From positions 284,910-348,909 of the forward strand of contig DASTOM010000024.1 in NCBI GenBank assembly GCA_035762545.1: a stretch of DNA of 64,000 nt, read 5' to 3'. Position 1 is the stretch's first letter. Each line of letters opens with the position of its first letter. This document shows positions 24,574 through 34,300 of the stretch, in pieces. The notes beneath the pieces are model-generated. The model saw nothing but the letters and a program-made list of their open reading frames with translations, was not told the origin of the DNA and did no database searches. Both the position numbers and the translations under genes were made by a program. The stretch comes from JANQRA01 sp035762545 (GTDB taxonomy: Bacteria > Actinomycetota > Acidimicrobiia > Spongiisociales > ZC4RG35).

Positions 24574-25799
24574 GCCTGGACGGCACGTCCCATCTCGACC
24601 AGGACGACATCGCACAGGTCTTCCGTGCTGAGTCTGGTCGAGCGGTTGCCACCCTGGTCCGCCGCTTCGGTGACATCGACATCGCCGAAGAGGCGGTCCA
24701 GGAGGCTTTCGTCGAGGCGGTGCGACGCTGGCCCGAATCGGGGGTCCCTCCGAGTCCGGCAGGCTGGATCATCACCACGGCTCGCAACCGTGCGGTCGAC
24801 CGGCTGCGCCGAGAGGCCAAGCGGGACGATCGCCAACGCCAAGCCCACGAGATGGCACCACCCGACGAGCCGACTCAGATCCACATCGTGGAAGACGACC
24901 AGCTTCGACTGATGTTCACCTGCTGTCACCCGGCTCTCAACGTCGAAGCACAGGTGGCACTCACCCTGAAACTGATCGGTGGCCTCCAGACCTCCGAGAT
25001 CGCCCGCGCCTTCATGACCTCCGAGACGACGATGGCTCAACGGCTGGTGCGAGCGAAGAAGAAGATCAAAGAAGCCAAGATCCCCTATCGGATCCCGGGA
25101 GCGAGCGAGCTGCCCGACCGGCTCGGCCCGGTCCTCGCCGTGGTCTACCTCATCTTCAACGAGGGCTACGTGGCGAGCAGCGGAGATGGATTGATCCGGC
25201 AAGACCTCTCTGCCGAGGCGATCCGCCTGGGACGTCTGCTGGCCCGACTCATGCCCGATGAGCCGGAAGTGGCCGGACTGCTCGCATTGATGCTGCTCAC
25301 CGAGTCCCGACGCGTGGCGAGGGTCGACTCCGCCGGCAACATCGTCACTCTCGGCGATCAGGATCGGTCACGATGGAACCGTGACCTGATCGCAGAAGGC
25401 CAGGAGATCGTCAGGGCTTGCATACGCCGCAACACCCCCGGGCCCTATCAGTACCAGGCCGCCATCTCGGCTGTCCATGCCGACGCACCCACCGCAGAAA
25501 CCACCGATTGGCCCCAGATCATGGCTCTCTACGACCAGCTGTTGACTGTCAGCCCGACTCCGGTGGTCGAGCTCAATCGGGCAATCGCGATCGCCGAGAC
25601 CGGACGTGTCGAAGCAGCCCTGGAGGACGTGGAACGGCTCGACCTCGAGGACTACTACTTGTGGCACGCCACCCGAGCAGAGCTCTTGGGTCGTCTCGGC
25701 CGTACCGAGGAGGCCAGGGCAGCCTTCCTGGCCGGGGCGGAGCTGACCGACAACCGGGCCGAGCAAAGGCACCTCCGGCGAAAGGCCGGCAGGGTCTGA
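24522..25799 (+). CDS. ECF42-type RNA polymerase sigma factor with long C-terminal extension
   Basis: Sigma-70 family factor with region 2 (IAEEAVQEAFVEAVRRWPESG ... WIITTARNRAVDRLRR) and region 4 (GGLQTSEIARAFMTSETTMAQRLVRAKKKI) in the first ~200 residues, then a ~220-residue C-terminal domain rich in helical repeats (VVELNRAIAIAETGRVEAAL; LLGRLGRTEEARAAF), the TPR-like extension of ECF42. The start is uncertain: ATG 24522 overlaps the DGPF gene by 52 bp; an in-frame CTG at 24570 would remove most of the overlap. No anti-sigma gene is adjacent, as expected for this group, whose extension is thought to control activity. Confidence 0.88.
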   Translation: MRRPRRSTALPGRTRGLSLDGTSHLDQDDIAQVFRAESGRAVATLVRRFGDIDIAEEAVQEAFVEAVRRWPESGVPPSPAGWIITTARNRAVDRLRREAKRDDRQRQAHEMAPPDEPTQIHIVEDDQLRLMFTCCHPALNVEAQVALTLKLIGGLQTSEIARAFMTSETTMAQRLVRAKKKIKEAKIPYRIPGASELPDRLGPVLAVVYLIFNEGYVASSGDGLIRQDLSAEAIRLGRLLARLMPDEPEVAGLLALMLLTESRRVARVDSAGNIVTLGDQDRSRWNRDLIAEGQEIVRACIRRNTPGPYQYQAAISAVHADAPTAETTDWPQIMALYDQLLTVSPTPVVELNRAIAIAETGRVEAALEDVERLDLEDYYLWHATRAELLGRLGRTEEARAAFLAGAELTDNRAEQRHLRRKAGRV

Positions 25800-25801
25800 G
25801 G

Positions 25802-26446
25802 ATGCCCCACCGCAATCGGGTCGACCCGTTCGGGGACCTCCATGCCGTACCTGCTCGGGGCATGTTCACCGGCAACCGCGGATGTCTGGTCGACGAGAAC
25901 CACGAGTTGGTTCGTCATCATCGCGGTGACCTGTGGATCACGTGTGTCCTGGAGTATGAGGACTGGCGCCATCCTCTCGACGAGCCGGGAATCTGGACTC
26001 CCCTGTTCTTCCTCGACGAAGCGGTGGCGCTCGCAGCCGGGCACCGGCCGTGTGGCTTCTGTCGGCGACCCGAATACCTCCAGTATCAAAAGGCGGTGGC
26101 CGGATCGGGTCCGGTTCCCTCGGCGATCGACCTGAATCGGATGCTGGCGCGAGAGCGACTCCGACGGGGGCGGGGTCTCGAACGCGGCTCCGACCGGATC
26201 CTCTGGGAGGCAGAGTTGTCGGACCTCCCCAGCGGCACCTTGATCGTGATCGACGGCCAGGCGCACCTCGTCAATGGCGACACCGTCGCTTCGTTCGGAT
26301 TCGACGGCTGGGGTGAATCCACGCCCGGACCTACCCGTCGAGTAGACGTGCTCACCCCACCGACTTCGGTGGGCGCTCTACAGAACGGTTACCAGCCGGT
26401 ACTCCATGAGAGCGCCGGCCGGCTCAAGTCCAAAGAGCCAGGATGA
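25802..26446 (+). CDS. Uncharacterised protein with Ada-like HRPCGFCR motif
   Basis: 214-residue soluble protein beginning 2 bp after the sigma stop, so in the same operon. Its N-terminal third has FTGNRGCLVDENHELVRHH and a Cys-x2-Cys in AAGHRPCGFCRRPEYL, which resembles the GxRPCxxCxP segment of the Ada metal-binding domain; the rest (GSDRILWEAELSDLPSGTLI, FGFDGWGESTP) I do not recognise. Ends in a 23-bp overlap with the convergent membrane gene. A zinc-binding or nucleic-acid-linked role is possible but not shown. Confidence 0.7.
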   Translation: MPHRNRVDPFGDLHAVPARGMFTGNRGCLVDENHELVRHHRGDLWITCVLEYEDWRHPLDEPGIWTPLFFLDEAVALAAGHRPCGFCRRPEYLQYQKAVAGSGPVPSAIDLNRMLARERLRRGRGLERGSDRILWEAELSDLPSGTLIVIDGQAHLVNGDTVASFGFDGWGESTPGPTRRVDVLTPPTSVGALQNGYQPVLHESAGRLKSKEPG

Positions 26447-26840
26447 CCGCCACGATCGAATAAGCGATCACCGCGTTGATCCCGTTGATGAGCCAATAGG
26501 TGCTCCCCTTCCCCTCGTACACCTGACTGACGAGAGCACCGACCGCGCCGAATCCCACGCCGAGGGTGACGCCGAGGATCACGGCATCGGAGACTTCGGT
26601 GGTCCCGGTGGCAGCCACGATCAGACCGATGACGACAGTCGTCACGAAATAGCCGATCAGGGTCGGGATGAATAGGAGGGCCAGGGGAGGCCCGTCGCCT
26701 GACATGTCGACTTTCGAGGCCCGCTGCCAGGCGGCACTGAGCGGTGGGACCGAGTACCAGATGGCGCTGAAAGCAAACCACGCGATCGTCGCCACCACCA
26801 CGGCCAGCCAATTGAGATCACCAAAGAAGTCGAGAATCAT
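26424..26840 (-). CDS. DUF1761-type small membrane protein
   Basis: 138 residues with four predicted membrane helices (NWLAVVVATIAWFAFSAIWY; LALLFIPTLIGYFVTTVVIG; SDAVILGVTLGVGFGAVGAL; ALVSQV...; INAVIAYSIVAVILALW). The N-terminal FSAIWYSVPPLSAAWQRA motif (W-Y-x-x-P-x-F/L-x-x-x-W) is the family mark. ATG 26840 with GGAGG 7 nt upstream. Function unknown. Its promoter region faces the ECF sigma gene. Confidence 0.8.
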   Translation of the reverse strand: MILDFFGDLNWLAVVVATIAWFAFSAIWYSVPPLSAAWQRASKVDMSGDGPPLALLFIPTLIGYFVTTVVIGLIVAATGTTEVSDAVILGVTLGVGFGAVGALVSQVYEGKGSTYWLINGINAVIAYSIVAVILALWT

Positions 26841-26916
26841 CGAGTGCCTCCTTCGGTGTGGGAAGCTAGTACGGAACCTCTGACAGGATCGTGATCGATC
26901 CGGACAGATATCAACA

Positions 26917-27465
26917 GTGAGCTCCGATCTCGAACGCCGCCGCCGCTTCGAATCCATCGCAGAAGAGGTGTTCGAACCTCTCCAGCGCTACTTGCGACGC
27001 CGCACCGACCCCGACCGGGCCCAGGACGCCCTCAGCGATGTCATGCTCGTGGTGTGGCGCCGTCTCGACGACGTGCCTGTGGACGCAGCTCTCCCCTGGA
27101 CCTACGGCATCGCCAGTCGTGTGCTCGCCAACCAGCGTCGAAGCGAGAGCCGACACCTCAAGCTGGTCGATCGGCTGCAATCCGAGCCTCGGGTCGCTGA
27201 GGTGCCGGACCACGCCGATGCCGGACCGGACCCGGACCTGGAGGCGGCCCTGGGGAGACTGAACGAGGACGAACGCGAGTATGTCCGGCTCTGGGCGTGG
27301 GAGGGTCTGGAGCCTCGGGAGATCGCAACCGTGAAGGGGGTCACGGCCAACGCAGCGACCCTGAGACTCAGCCGGGCACGTTCCAAGCTGGCCAAACATC
27401 TCGAGCGACAGGATCGCCTTCGATCCGGACAAGAACGGGTTGAAGGCACACAGGAGAACCGATGA
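26917..27465 (+). CDS. ECF RNA polymerase sigma factor
   Basis: 182 residues with sigma region 2 (YLRRRTDPDRAQDALSDVML ... ALPWTYGIASRVLANQRRSE) and region 4 (REYVRLWAWEGLEPREIATV, then VTANAATLRLSRARSKLAKHL). GTG 26917 is the start. A GGAAC element at 26874 and CGT about 16 nt further on may be an ECF-type self-regulated promoter; that is weak. The stop overlaps the next start by 4 bp (ATGA), pairing it with a membrane protein that may be its anti-sigma. Confidence 0.9.
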   Translation: MSSDLERRRRFESIAEEVFEPLQRYLRRRTDPDRAQDALSDVMLVVWRRLDDVPVDAALPWTYGIASRVLANQRRSESRHLKLVDRLQSEPRVAEVPDHADAGPDPDLEAALGRLNEDEREYVRLWAWEGLEPREIATVKGVTANAATLRLSRARSKLAKHLERQDRLRSGQERVEGTQENR

Positions 27466-28067
27466 CTGACGAAATGAGAGAACGGCTCGCCCGCCTCGAT
27501 CCGATGCATTCCGGTGTGCCAACGGAACCGACGACCAGTGAGTCGTCACGACGTCTGTTGGAGGACATCATGAACACACCGATCAAGGAGAAGACCGAGC
27601 CGACTCCGGCTCCCCGGAGGACGCTGGTCTTCGGCATCGCCGCGGTCACCGTTCTGGTGCTCGCCGTCGGAGCCGGGCTCGCCTTCATGGGCGGGGACGA
27701 GGCTCCGGTGGCGTCTGCGCCTCTCGAGCTGACCGCCGGTGAAGAGGACCTCATGGCTATGTGCATCGCCTTCTCCCCCGAAGAGCTGGAGAAGGTGGCC
27801 GAGATCGCCTTCGAGGGGACCGTCACCTCGGTCGAAGGAGACACGGTCACTCTGACCGTAGACACCTGGTTCCGGGGCGGGGATGCGATCGAGGTCGTTC
27901 TGAACGCACCGCAGGGCCTCGAAGCGCTGATCGGCGGGATCCCATTCGACGTGGGCACCCAGTACCTGATCACCGCACAGGACGGCAACGTCAACTACTG
28001 CGGCTTCAGCGGCCCCTCGACCCCTGAGTACCGGGCAGCCTTCGAGACTGCCTTCGCCCAGGGCTGA
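27462..28067 (+). CDS. Single-pass membrane protein, putative anti-sigma partner
   Basis: 201 residues: cytosolic N-terminus (1-62), one membrane helix (LVFGIAAVTVLVLAVGAGLAF, about 65-85) and an extracytoplasmic domain with two Cys. No zinc-binding HxxxCxxC is present, so it is not a ZAS anti-sigma; the pairing with the ECF gene is by 4-bp overlap and topology only. The outer part contains FEGTVTSVEGDTVTLTVDTW, a tail similar to DUF-type binding domains seen in metal or small-ligand binding proteins. Confidence 0.65.
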   Translation: MTDEMRERLARLDPMHSGVPTEPTTSESSRRLLEDIMNTPIKEKTEPTPAPRRTLVFGIAAVTVLVLAVGAGLAFMGGDEAPVASAPLELTAGEEDLMAMCIAFSPEELEKVAEIAFEGTVTSVEGDTVTLTVDTWFRGGDAIEVVLNAPQGLEALIGGIPFDVGTQYLITAQDGNVNYCGFSGPSTPEYRAAFETAFAQG

Positions 28068-28080
28068 CACGCCAGAACCC

Positions 28081-28128
28081 TTCTGGGCGCATTTACCCCC
28101 GGTTTTTCAGGGGTAAATGCGCCCAGAA
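28081..28128. terminator. Long perfect hairpin between convergent genes
   Basis: Arms TTCTGGGCGCATTTACCCC (28081-28099) and its exact complement (28110-28128) make a 19-bp stem with a 10-nt loop cggtttttca. A further GCCAGAA at 28072-28078 can pair with the left arm, so two exclusive hairpins are possible. The T run is in the loop, not downstream. It lies in the 89-bp gap before the MFS stop. Confidence 0.75.
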
Positions 28129-28156
28129 CGTGTTTTCGGGCCCACTCGTCGGGGTG

Positions 28157-29326
28157 TCACCGGGCTTCCCGCTCGTTGATCATGATCACAAGCGTCAGGA
28201 GGAGGGCGAGCGCAAAGAGACACCAGGCGAGAACGTCCAGGCCTCGGGCCTCGGCGATCACACCGGTCACCCAGGGAAGGATCGTCCCTCCGATGGTCGC
28301 CGCCGACAGCTGATAGCCAATGGCGTGGGTAGACCGGTCCTGTCCGAGCCGGTGCGGAGTGACGGACACCAGCGTCGGGAAGATCGGTGCCAGACCCAGA
28401 CCTGCGATCGGGAGGCCGACGACCCCAATACCGCCTGGGTCCAGCCAGAGCCAGCCCAGACCGAAAAGCGAAAGCACAGACCCACCGACGAGCATCGATG
28501 CCGGCCGAATCCGGTTGCCGACCGCGCCGGCGCCAAACCTCCCGATCGTGAGCCCGGCCCAGAAGGCCGCGACCCATCCACCGGCCACTGCGGTGGCGAT
28601 CCCGCGAGCCTCGGTCAGCAGCGTGAATGCCCAGTACCCGGTGCCGAACTCGACGCCGGCGTACAGGAAGAAGATTGCGATGAGCAGCGCCGACCTTCGC
28701 CGACGTCGGGACTGCACTTCGGCGAGGTCTGCGTTGGAACCGGCAACCCAACGCCGTCGCATCAGCCAGAGGGCACCGGCGACCGCAATCTGCGCGAACA
28801 TCAGCACGCCGTATCCGGCGCGCCACTCTCCGGAGACGGTCAACGAGGCGGTGATGATGATTGGCCCCAAGGTCGCCCCCACCCCGAAACAACCGTGGAG
28901 GAGGTTCATCGCACGCGCATCGAAGGCAAGCGCTGCGTGTGCGTTCATCCCGGTGTCGACCAACCCGCCACCCAGACCTATGAAGAGCGGCGCAATGGCC
29001 ACTGCCCACCAACCCGGAGCACCCGCCAACCCTGCGAGGCCGACGACAGACAAGGAGGCACCGGCGACCAGGAGCGTCCCTGTGCCGAACCGATCGTGGA
29101 GCCGCCCGAAGGCCGCCGCCGCCGTCAGGTAGCCCACCCCTCCGGCGAAGATGAGAATTCCCAGATCAGAGATCGATCGGCCAAACGCATCGCTGATGGA
29201 GGGCCACGCCACGCCGAGCGACGCATCGACCGCCCCCAGCAGCACGAAGGCGATGAAGGCGACGCCGATGGCCGCGCGCATCGGGCGAAGTGCAGATGGT
29301 GTCCGGGGAGAAGCGTCGCGGCTCAA
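28157..29326 (-). CDS. MFS transporter
   Basis: 389-residue, 12-helix major facilitator. The motif-A-like loop GRLHDRFGTGTLL lies between helices 2 and 3, and GLGGGLVDTGMNAHAAL in helix 4 and GCFGVGATLGPIIITAS in helix 5 are typical of the FucP/sugar or drug exporter type (YfmO-like NNP group). ATG 29326 (MSRDASPR). Substrate not assignable. Its promoter region is shared with the Cys-rich gene. Confidence 0.85.
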   Translation of the reverse strand: MSRDASPRTPSALRPMRAAIGVAFIAFVLLGAVDASLGVAWPSISDAFGRSISDLGILIFAGGVGYLTAAAAFGRLHDRFGTGTLLVAGASLSVVGLAGLAGAPGWWAVAIAPLFIGLGGGLVDTGMNAHAALAFDARAMNLLHGCFGVGATLGPIIITASLTVSGEWRAGYGVLMFAQIAVAGALWLMRRRWVAGSNADLAEVQSRRRRRSALLIAIFFLYAGVEFGTGYWAFTLLTEARGIATAVAGGWVAAFWAGLTIGRFGAGAVGNRIRPASMLVGGSVLSLFGLGWLWLDPGGIGVVGLPIAGLGLAPIFPTLVSVTPHRLGQDRSTHAIGYQLSAATIGGTILPWVTGVIAEARGLDVLAWCLFALALLLTLVIMINEREAR

Positions 29327-29374
29327 GGGTCGGGCATCCTAGGAGTCGTCGATCTGGACCGATACGCTGGCGGG

Positions 29375-29548
29375 ATGCCATGTTCCTGGTGCCGTGAGCC
29401 GATGGGCTACGTACACGGCCACGCTGCATGCCTCAATGGCTGGTGCGCCATGTTCGGTCTCAACCAAGCCGAGTGCTGTGGAGGGGAGACGGCGGAGACG
29501 TGCCCGGCCCCCGATTCGGTTCTGTCGGGCCGATCGACAATCGACTGA
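29375..29548 (+). CDS. Small Cys-rich protein (57 residues)
   Basis: Starts PCSWCREPMGYVHGHAACLN and continues GWCAMFGLNQAECCGGE, with eight cysteines in total. The CxxC ... HGHAxCLN ... C ... NxxxCC layout recalls small zinc-ribbon proteins found in many bacteria next to unrelated genes. GGCGGG precedes the ATG. It ends 14 bp before the methyltransferase start. Too short for most gene finders, but Cys spacing argues it is real. Confidence 0.65.
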   Translation: MPCSWCREPMGYVHGHAACLNGWCAMFGLNQAECCGGETAETCPAPDSVLSGRSTID

Positions 29549-29562
29549 GCGGTAGAGACCCG

Positions 29563-30315
29563 ATGTTCGACTCAGTCGACGCCTACGACCGCTTCATGGG
29601 CCGCTACTCGATCCCTCTGGCACGGGTATTCGGCGAGTTCGCCGACACCCGGGCCGGACAGTCTGTGCTGGAAGTCGGTTGCGGGCCGGGTGCGCTGACA
29701 GGGGAACTGGTCCGGATCGTCGGCGACGAGGCCGTTTCCGCGGTCGACCCATCGCCGGCTTTCGTCACAGCCGCCCGTGAGCGCCATCCGGGAGTAGACG
29801 TGAGAGAGGCAGGAGCCGAGAGCCTCCCGTTCCCGGACGCGAGCTTCGATTCGTCTCTGGCCCAGTTGGTGGTCCATTTCATGTCCGACCCCGTTGCTGG
29901 TCTCTCCGAGATGAAGCGAGTGACCCGCCCAGGCGGGGTCGTCGCCGCTTGTGTCTGGGACTACACCCGGGACAGAAACCCGTTGACGATCTTTTGGAAG
30001 GCGGCCCGGCGGCTCGACCCGTCGATAGAAACCGAATCGAAGCTGGCAGGTACTCACGAAGGCGATCTCGCGGATCTGTTCGCGGCGGCCGACCTTCATG
30101 ACATCGCGGACGGAGTACTGGAGGTCGCCGTGTCACACCCGGACTTCGACGACTGGTGGCAGCCTTTCACACTCGGCGTCGGCCCCGCTGGTAGATACGT
30201 GACCAGCCTGAGCGCGGATCAGAGGGAACGTCTCCGGTCGGAGTGCGTCAACGAGTTCCCCGACGGCCCGTTCGTCATCCGGGCGGCTGCCTGGGCAGCC
30301 CGGGCCCGTGCCTGA
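29563..30315 (+). CDS. Class I SAM-dependent methyltransferase
   Basis: 250-residue Rossmann-fold methyltransferase: motif I VLEVGCGPGALTGELV, acidic residue in SAVDPSPAF, LPFPDASFDSSLAQLVVHF (motif IV region with the ligand-carboxylate) and motif post-I RVTRPGGVVAACVWDY. ATG 29563 (MFDSVDAYDRFMGRYS) matches the usual family N-terminus, ahead of a less likely long extension. Substrate unknown; the UbiE/Cfa-like group is closest by eye. Confidence 0.85.
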   Translation: MFDSVDAYDRFMGRYSIPLARVFGEFADTRAGQSVLEVGCGPGALTGELVRIVGDEAVSAVDPSPAFVTAARERHPGVDVREAGAESLPFPDASFDSSLAQLVVHFMSDPVAGLSEMKRVTRPGGVVAACVWDYTRDRNPLTIFWKAARRLDPSIETESKLAGTHEGDLADLFAAADLHDIADGVLEVAVSHPDFDDWWQPFTLGVGPAGRYVTSLSADQRERLRSECVNEFPDGPFVIRAAAWAARARA

Positions 30316-30339
30316 ATCTCTACCTCTACGATCGGTTGG

Positions 30340-31326
30340 ATGAAGAACCGAATCCTCGGGAAGACCGGTTACGAGATATCCGAAGTCGGCTTCGGGGCGT
30401 GGGCGATCGGAGGCAGTTGGGGTGACGTTGCCGAGACCGATGCGATCGATGCCCTCAACGCCGCCCTCGACGCCGGAGTCACGTTCATCGACACCGCTGA
30501 CGTTTACGGCGATGGCCGATCCGAGCGGATCATCGCCAAGGTGCTGGCGGAGCGGGGACGGGAGGACGTGGTCGTGGCGACGAAAGCCGGAAGAAGACTC
30601 GATCCCCATGTTGCCGAGGGTTACACGATCGAGAACATCGAGACTTTCATCGACCGCAGTCGGGCGAACCTCCAGGTGGACACCCTCGACCTCGTCCAGC
30701 TGCACTGCCCGCCTACCGAGGTCTACTACGAGCCTGATCTGTTCGAAGGGCTCGATGGACTGGTGGCCGATGGAAAGATTCGCCACTACGGGGTGAGCGT
30801 CGAAAAGGTCGAGGAGGCCATCAAGGCGACCGAGTTCCCCGGGGTGGCGACCGTCCAGATCATCTTCAACGCCTTCCGGCTTCGGCCGGCCTCACTGTTC
30901 TTCGAACTGGCCGAGCAACGAGACGTTGGAGTCATCGCCCGCGTCCCACTCGCCTCCGGCCTGCTCTCGGGCAAGATGTCCGCCGACTCCAGCTTCGCCG
31001 CCGACGATCACCGCAACTTCAACCGACATGGTGAGGCCTTCGACGTCGGGGAGACCTTCAGTGGGGTTCCGTTCGAAGTCGGTCTCGAGGCCGTTGACCG
31101 GCTCCGAGACCTCGTGCCGGAGGGGGCAACGATGGCGCAATGGGCGCTTCGCTGGATCCTGATGTTCCCTGAGGTCTCGGTGGTCATCCCGGGAGCGAAA
31201 AACGCGGACCAGGCGAAGGCCAATGCCGAAGCCGCCGACCTGGGTGACATCCCGGTTTCGGATATGGAACGTGTCGCCAGGGTATATGCAGATTTGATAG
31301 AGCCTCACGTCCACCAACGCTGGTAG
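30340..31326 (+). CDS. Aldo/keto reductase
   Basis: 328-residue NADPH-dependent oxidoreductase. The catalytic tetrad is visible: D in FIDTADVYGDG, Y just after it, K in VVVATKAGRR and H in LVQLHCPP. The N-terminus LGKTGYEISEVGFGAWAIGG and C-terminal VSVVIPGAKNADQAKANAEA (NADP binding) are typical of the bacterial AKR5/YghZ-like group. ATG 30340 sits 24 bp after the methyltransferase stop. Confidence 0.93.
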   Translation: MKNRILGKTGYEISEVGFGAWAIGGSWGDVAETDAIDALNAALDAGVTFIDTADVYGDGRSERIIAKVLAERGREDVVVATKAGRRLDPHVAEGYTIENIETFIDRSRANLQVDTLDLVQLHCPPTEVYYEPDLFEGLDGLVADGKIRHYGVSVEKVEEAIKATEFPGVATVQIIFNAFRLRPASLFFELAEQRDVGVIARVPLASGLLSGKMSADSSFAADDHRNFNRHGEAFDVGETFSGVPFEVGLEAVDRLRDLVPEGATMAQWALRWILMFPEVSVVIPGAKNADQAKANAEAADLGDIPVSDMERVARVYADLIEPHVHQRW

Positions 31327-31335
31327 TGAGTCAGT

Positions 31336-31363
31336 GACCCGGGCGGCAGGCGCCGCCCGGGTC
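31336..31363. terminator. Bidirectional terminator
   Basis: GACCCGGGCGGC and GCCGCCCGGGTC form a 12-bp perfect stem with a 4-nt loop, 9 bp after the aldo/keto reductase stop and 9 bp before the end of the nuclease gene on the other strand. Confidence 0.8.
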
Positions 31364-31371
31364 CTGCCCTT

Positions 31372-34300
31372 TCAGGATGTGGGGATGATCCTGGTCCGCT
31401 GTGTGATCTCGGGGCGGGGTTGGTATTCGGGATCGGTCAGATCGGCAACAGCCAGGAACCCGGCCAGAGCCTGCTGGTACGAGGTCCCCAATCGGGTGAA
31501 CCCGTAGCCTTCGAACATGTCGTAGCCGTCGTTGCCCAACGCCAAGAAGTCGATGGTCGCGACGTCGACCGCCTCCACACCTCCCTGCAGCGCGCCGGCC
31601 ACCACGTAGGGCACGCCGTTAACGGTGAGGTTCACTATGCGGGAGCCAGCGGGCGCCGCCGGATCGTAGGTCACGACAAGACCAGACCAGTGACCGAATA
31701 GGCCTTCCGCAGCCGGCAGGAGGGATAGACCGTGCTCGACCGCTGCCACCAGGTCTGCGGGGGCGACGTCAGGTATCACCGACACGAAGTTGGTGAACGG
31801 GGCGATGTCGAATGTGTCGAGCAGCGTGATGTCACCCGGGCCGATGATCGAATCGTTCCGGATCCCACCTCCGTTCTGGAGCCCGACGATGGGGCCTGAC
31901 AGAGTGACTCCAAATTCAGGGGCACGCTCCTCGACAACTGAGATGAAGGAGTCAGCCATCAGGTTGCCCAAGTTGGTCTCACGGGTCCGCACGTCGGCAC
32001 GGACACCGTTCAGAGCTGGCGCCCCCGTGGCAATGACCTCCTCGTCGAGGGCGGCCACGTAGTCGGCGACCGGATTCTCGACCTTGTGGAGCAGATACCT
32101 GTCCTGATCCAGATCACCGGTGACGGGAACCAGGTCCCAATCGAACTCTATGAGGGTCCCGTCCCGGTCGAAACCGAGCTCGAGACGACCGAGATCGAAA
32201 TAATCGCCCGGCACGGTGACTATCGGGATGGTGGATCCGTCCTGAGTCACCGCAGTGCGCTCCTCGAGCAGTCGCTCTCCTCCTCCTCCCCCGATGATGG
32301 CGTCGATGTTCGAGAGCGACGCCGCCAGCTCCACTTCGTTGTCGAGGTTCTGGAGGTGGCTGGCCAGGAGGATTATCTCGATCCCGCTATCGGTCATCTC
32401 CTGTGCCTCGGCGTTGGCGATCTCGGCGAGGTTGGTGAGGATCTCGACGTCACCCGGTGAAGACACCTCGCGGAGTTCGGGTGTCGTGAGGCCGATGATC
32501 CCGATGCGGCGCCCATCGACCCTCAGCACCGTCGACCCCTCGATGCATCCCCGGTCCACGAGCTCTGCCAACGCAGGCTCAGCGTCGAAGATCAGGTTGG
32601 CGGACAGGAACGGCGTGTCCTCACACCTCGTGATGCCGTTGATGAACTCGGCGAGCACATCGGGCCCGAAGTCGAACTCGTGGTTCCCGATGGTGTACAC
32701 GTCGTAGTCGATCCGGTCGAGTGCGATCGAGTCGTAGAAGGGAGCTCCCTTGTCGAGACTCGCCGAGAACTCCGGGCTGGCCAGGAAGTTGTCGCCTGCG
32801 GTCAGGCTAACGACGCCCTGCTTGCGCCCTCGATCCAGGTCACGGCGCTCGTCATCCAACAACTCGCCGAAGCGGGAGATCGATCCGGCCCCGGATTCGT
32901 CCGGCAACAGGTCCGACTCGCCATCGTTGTTGTGAAGCACGAAGAGCGTGTATGCCGGCTTCGGCTTCTGTGGCAATCGCTTCACGTTGATCGAGGCGAC
33001 CAACGGGTCGTGGTCGCTCGACCGCTGGTCGGTCGCAGCGAACTCCGAGTTGAGGTGGACCGGGTCGAATGCCGTCCAGGGGCTCAGGTTCTCGCTGACC
33101 AGGATGTGGTCGAGGGACTGCGAGTTGCCCTCGAAGTTGTAGCTGTACCGCTCGTCGGGCCGCTGCCGCAGGGTCAGGTTCTCCATGTCCTCACTCAACG
33201 TCAGGAGTGGCGAGATGAACTCGAACTCGTTGAAGTCACCAAGGGTGACGACGTTGGCGTCGGCGTCGAACGAGGCGGCCAAGTAGGCGTTGACGGCCTC
33301 GGCCTGGGCTCGACGCTGGTCGAGACTCCCGTTGACAGCCGGGTCTTCCTGACGCTCGGTTGAGTTCTGCAGGGTCCCATACAGCGGGCTCGAGCCGCTC
33401 TTCGAGGCGAAGTGGTTGTTGACCACGACGAAGTCACGACGTTCGAACTCGAACTTCTGGACGAGTGGCGGGCGGGTGTCCCAGAACGGGTTGGCCGGGT
33501 TGGTCTGCTGGTCGGTCGGATCGACGACGCTGTCGGTCCCGCCAACGGTGTCTACCCGCTCAGGGTTCCAGAGGAAAGCCACCCGGATGTTGGCTCCGGG
33601 CGCCCCGCCACTGGTGTTGTCGCCGATGTAGGGATTGTCGATGAACTGGTAGTTGGGGCCACCGAGCGCCGCGATCTCGTCCACGAGCATCTGCAGCGTC
33701 TCGTTGGCAGCGGTGACCCCGTCGTCGGCTTCACCACTGTTGTCCTGGATCTCCTGAAGCGCCACGATGTCGGGGCTGCGCAGGTTGCGGACGATGTCCG
33801 TTGCGACCGCGGTAAATCGGCCATCGGCGACATCGGTGTCACCGTCACCATCGTTGGGATCGAGGTTCAGCACGTTGTACGAAGCGATCGTCATCCGATC
33901 TGGCCCTGGCTTCAGCCTGGTTCGCTCGGCACGGAGGCGCGATTCTTTCTCGACCGAGAACTCCTCCGTAGGGATCACCTCGTAGAACCCGAAGGCGTAG
34001 CCGACCACACCGGTGACGTCGCTCAGACGGGCGCCGGTGTCGACGATCGGGGCGTCCATGTCGAAGACGCCGCTATCGGGGTCTATCTGGACTCGCTCCG
34101 GGTTGTAGTCGTCAGGGCTGATGTTCAGCGTTCCGCGGCGGCTGTCCTGTGTGGCCCGCACCCCTTTGGGCAGGGTGTAGAGCTCGCCGAACTGCGAGGT
34201 TCCGGCGACAGTCGTGGGACTGTCGACGGTGACTCGCATCGCCTCCAATGACTCCATGAAGTCGAGACCGTCATCCTCGGGGTCGAAACTCCCGAAGGCA

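Noticed and set aside
28130..29548. 472-codon open frame opposite the MFS gene
   Set aside because: Shadow of the MFS frame; Arg/Asp/Pro-rich with no family signature. Only its last part overlaps the real Cys-rich gene in the same frame.
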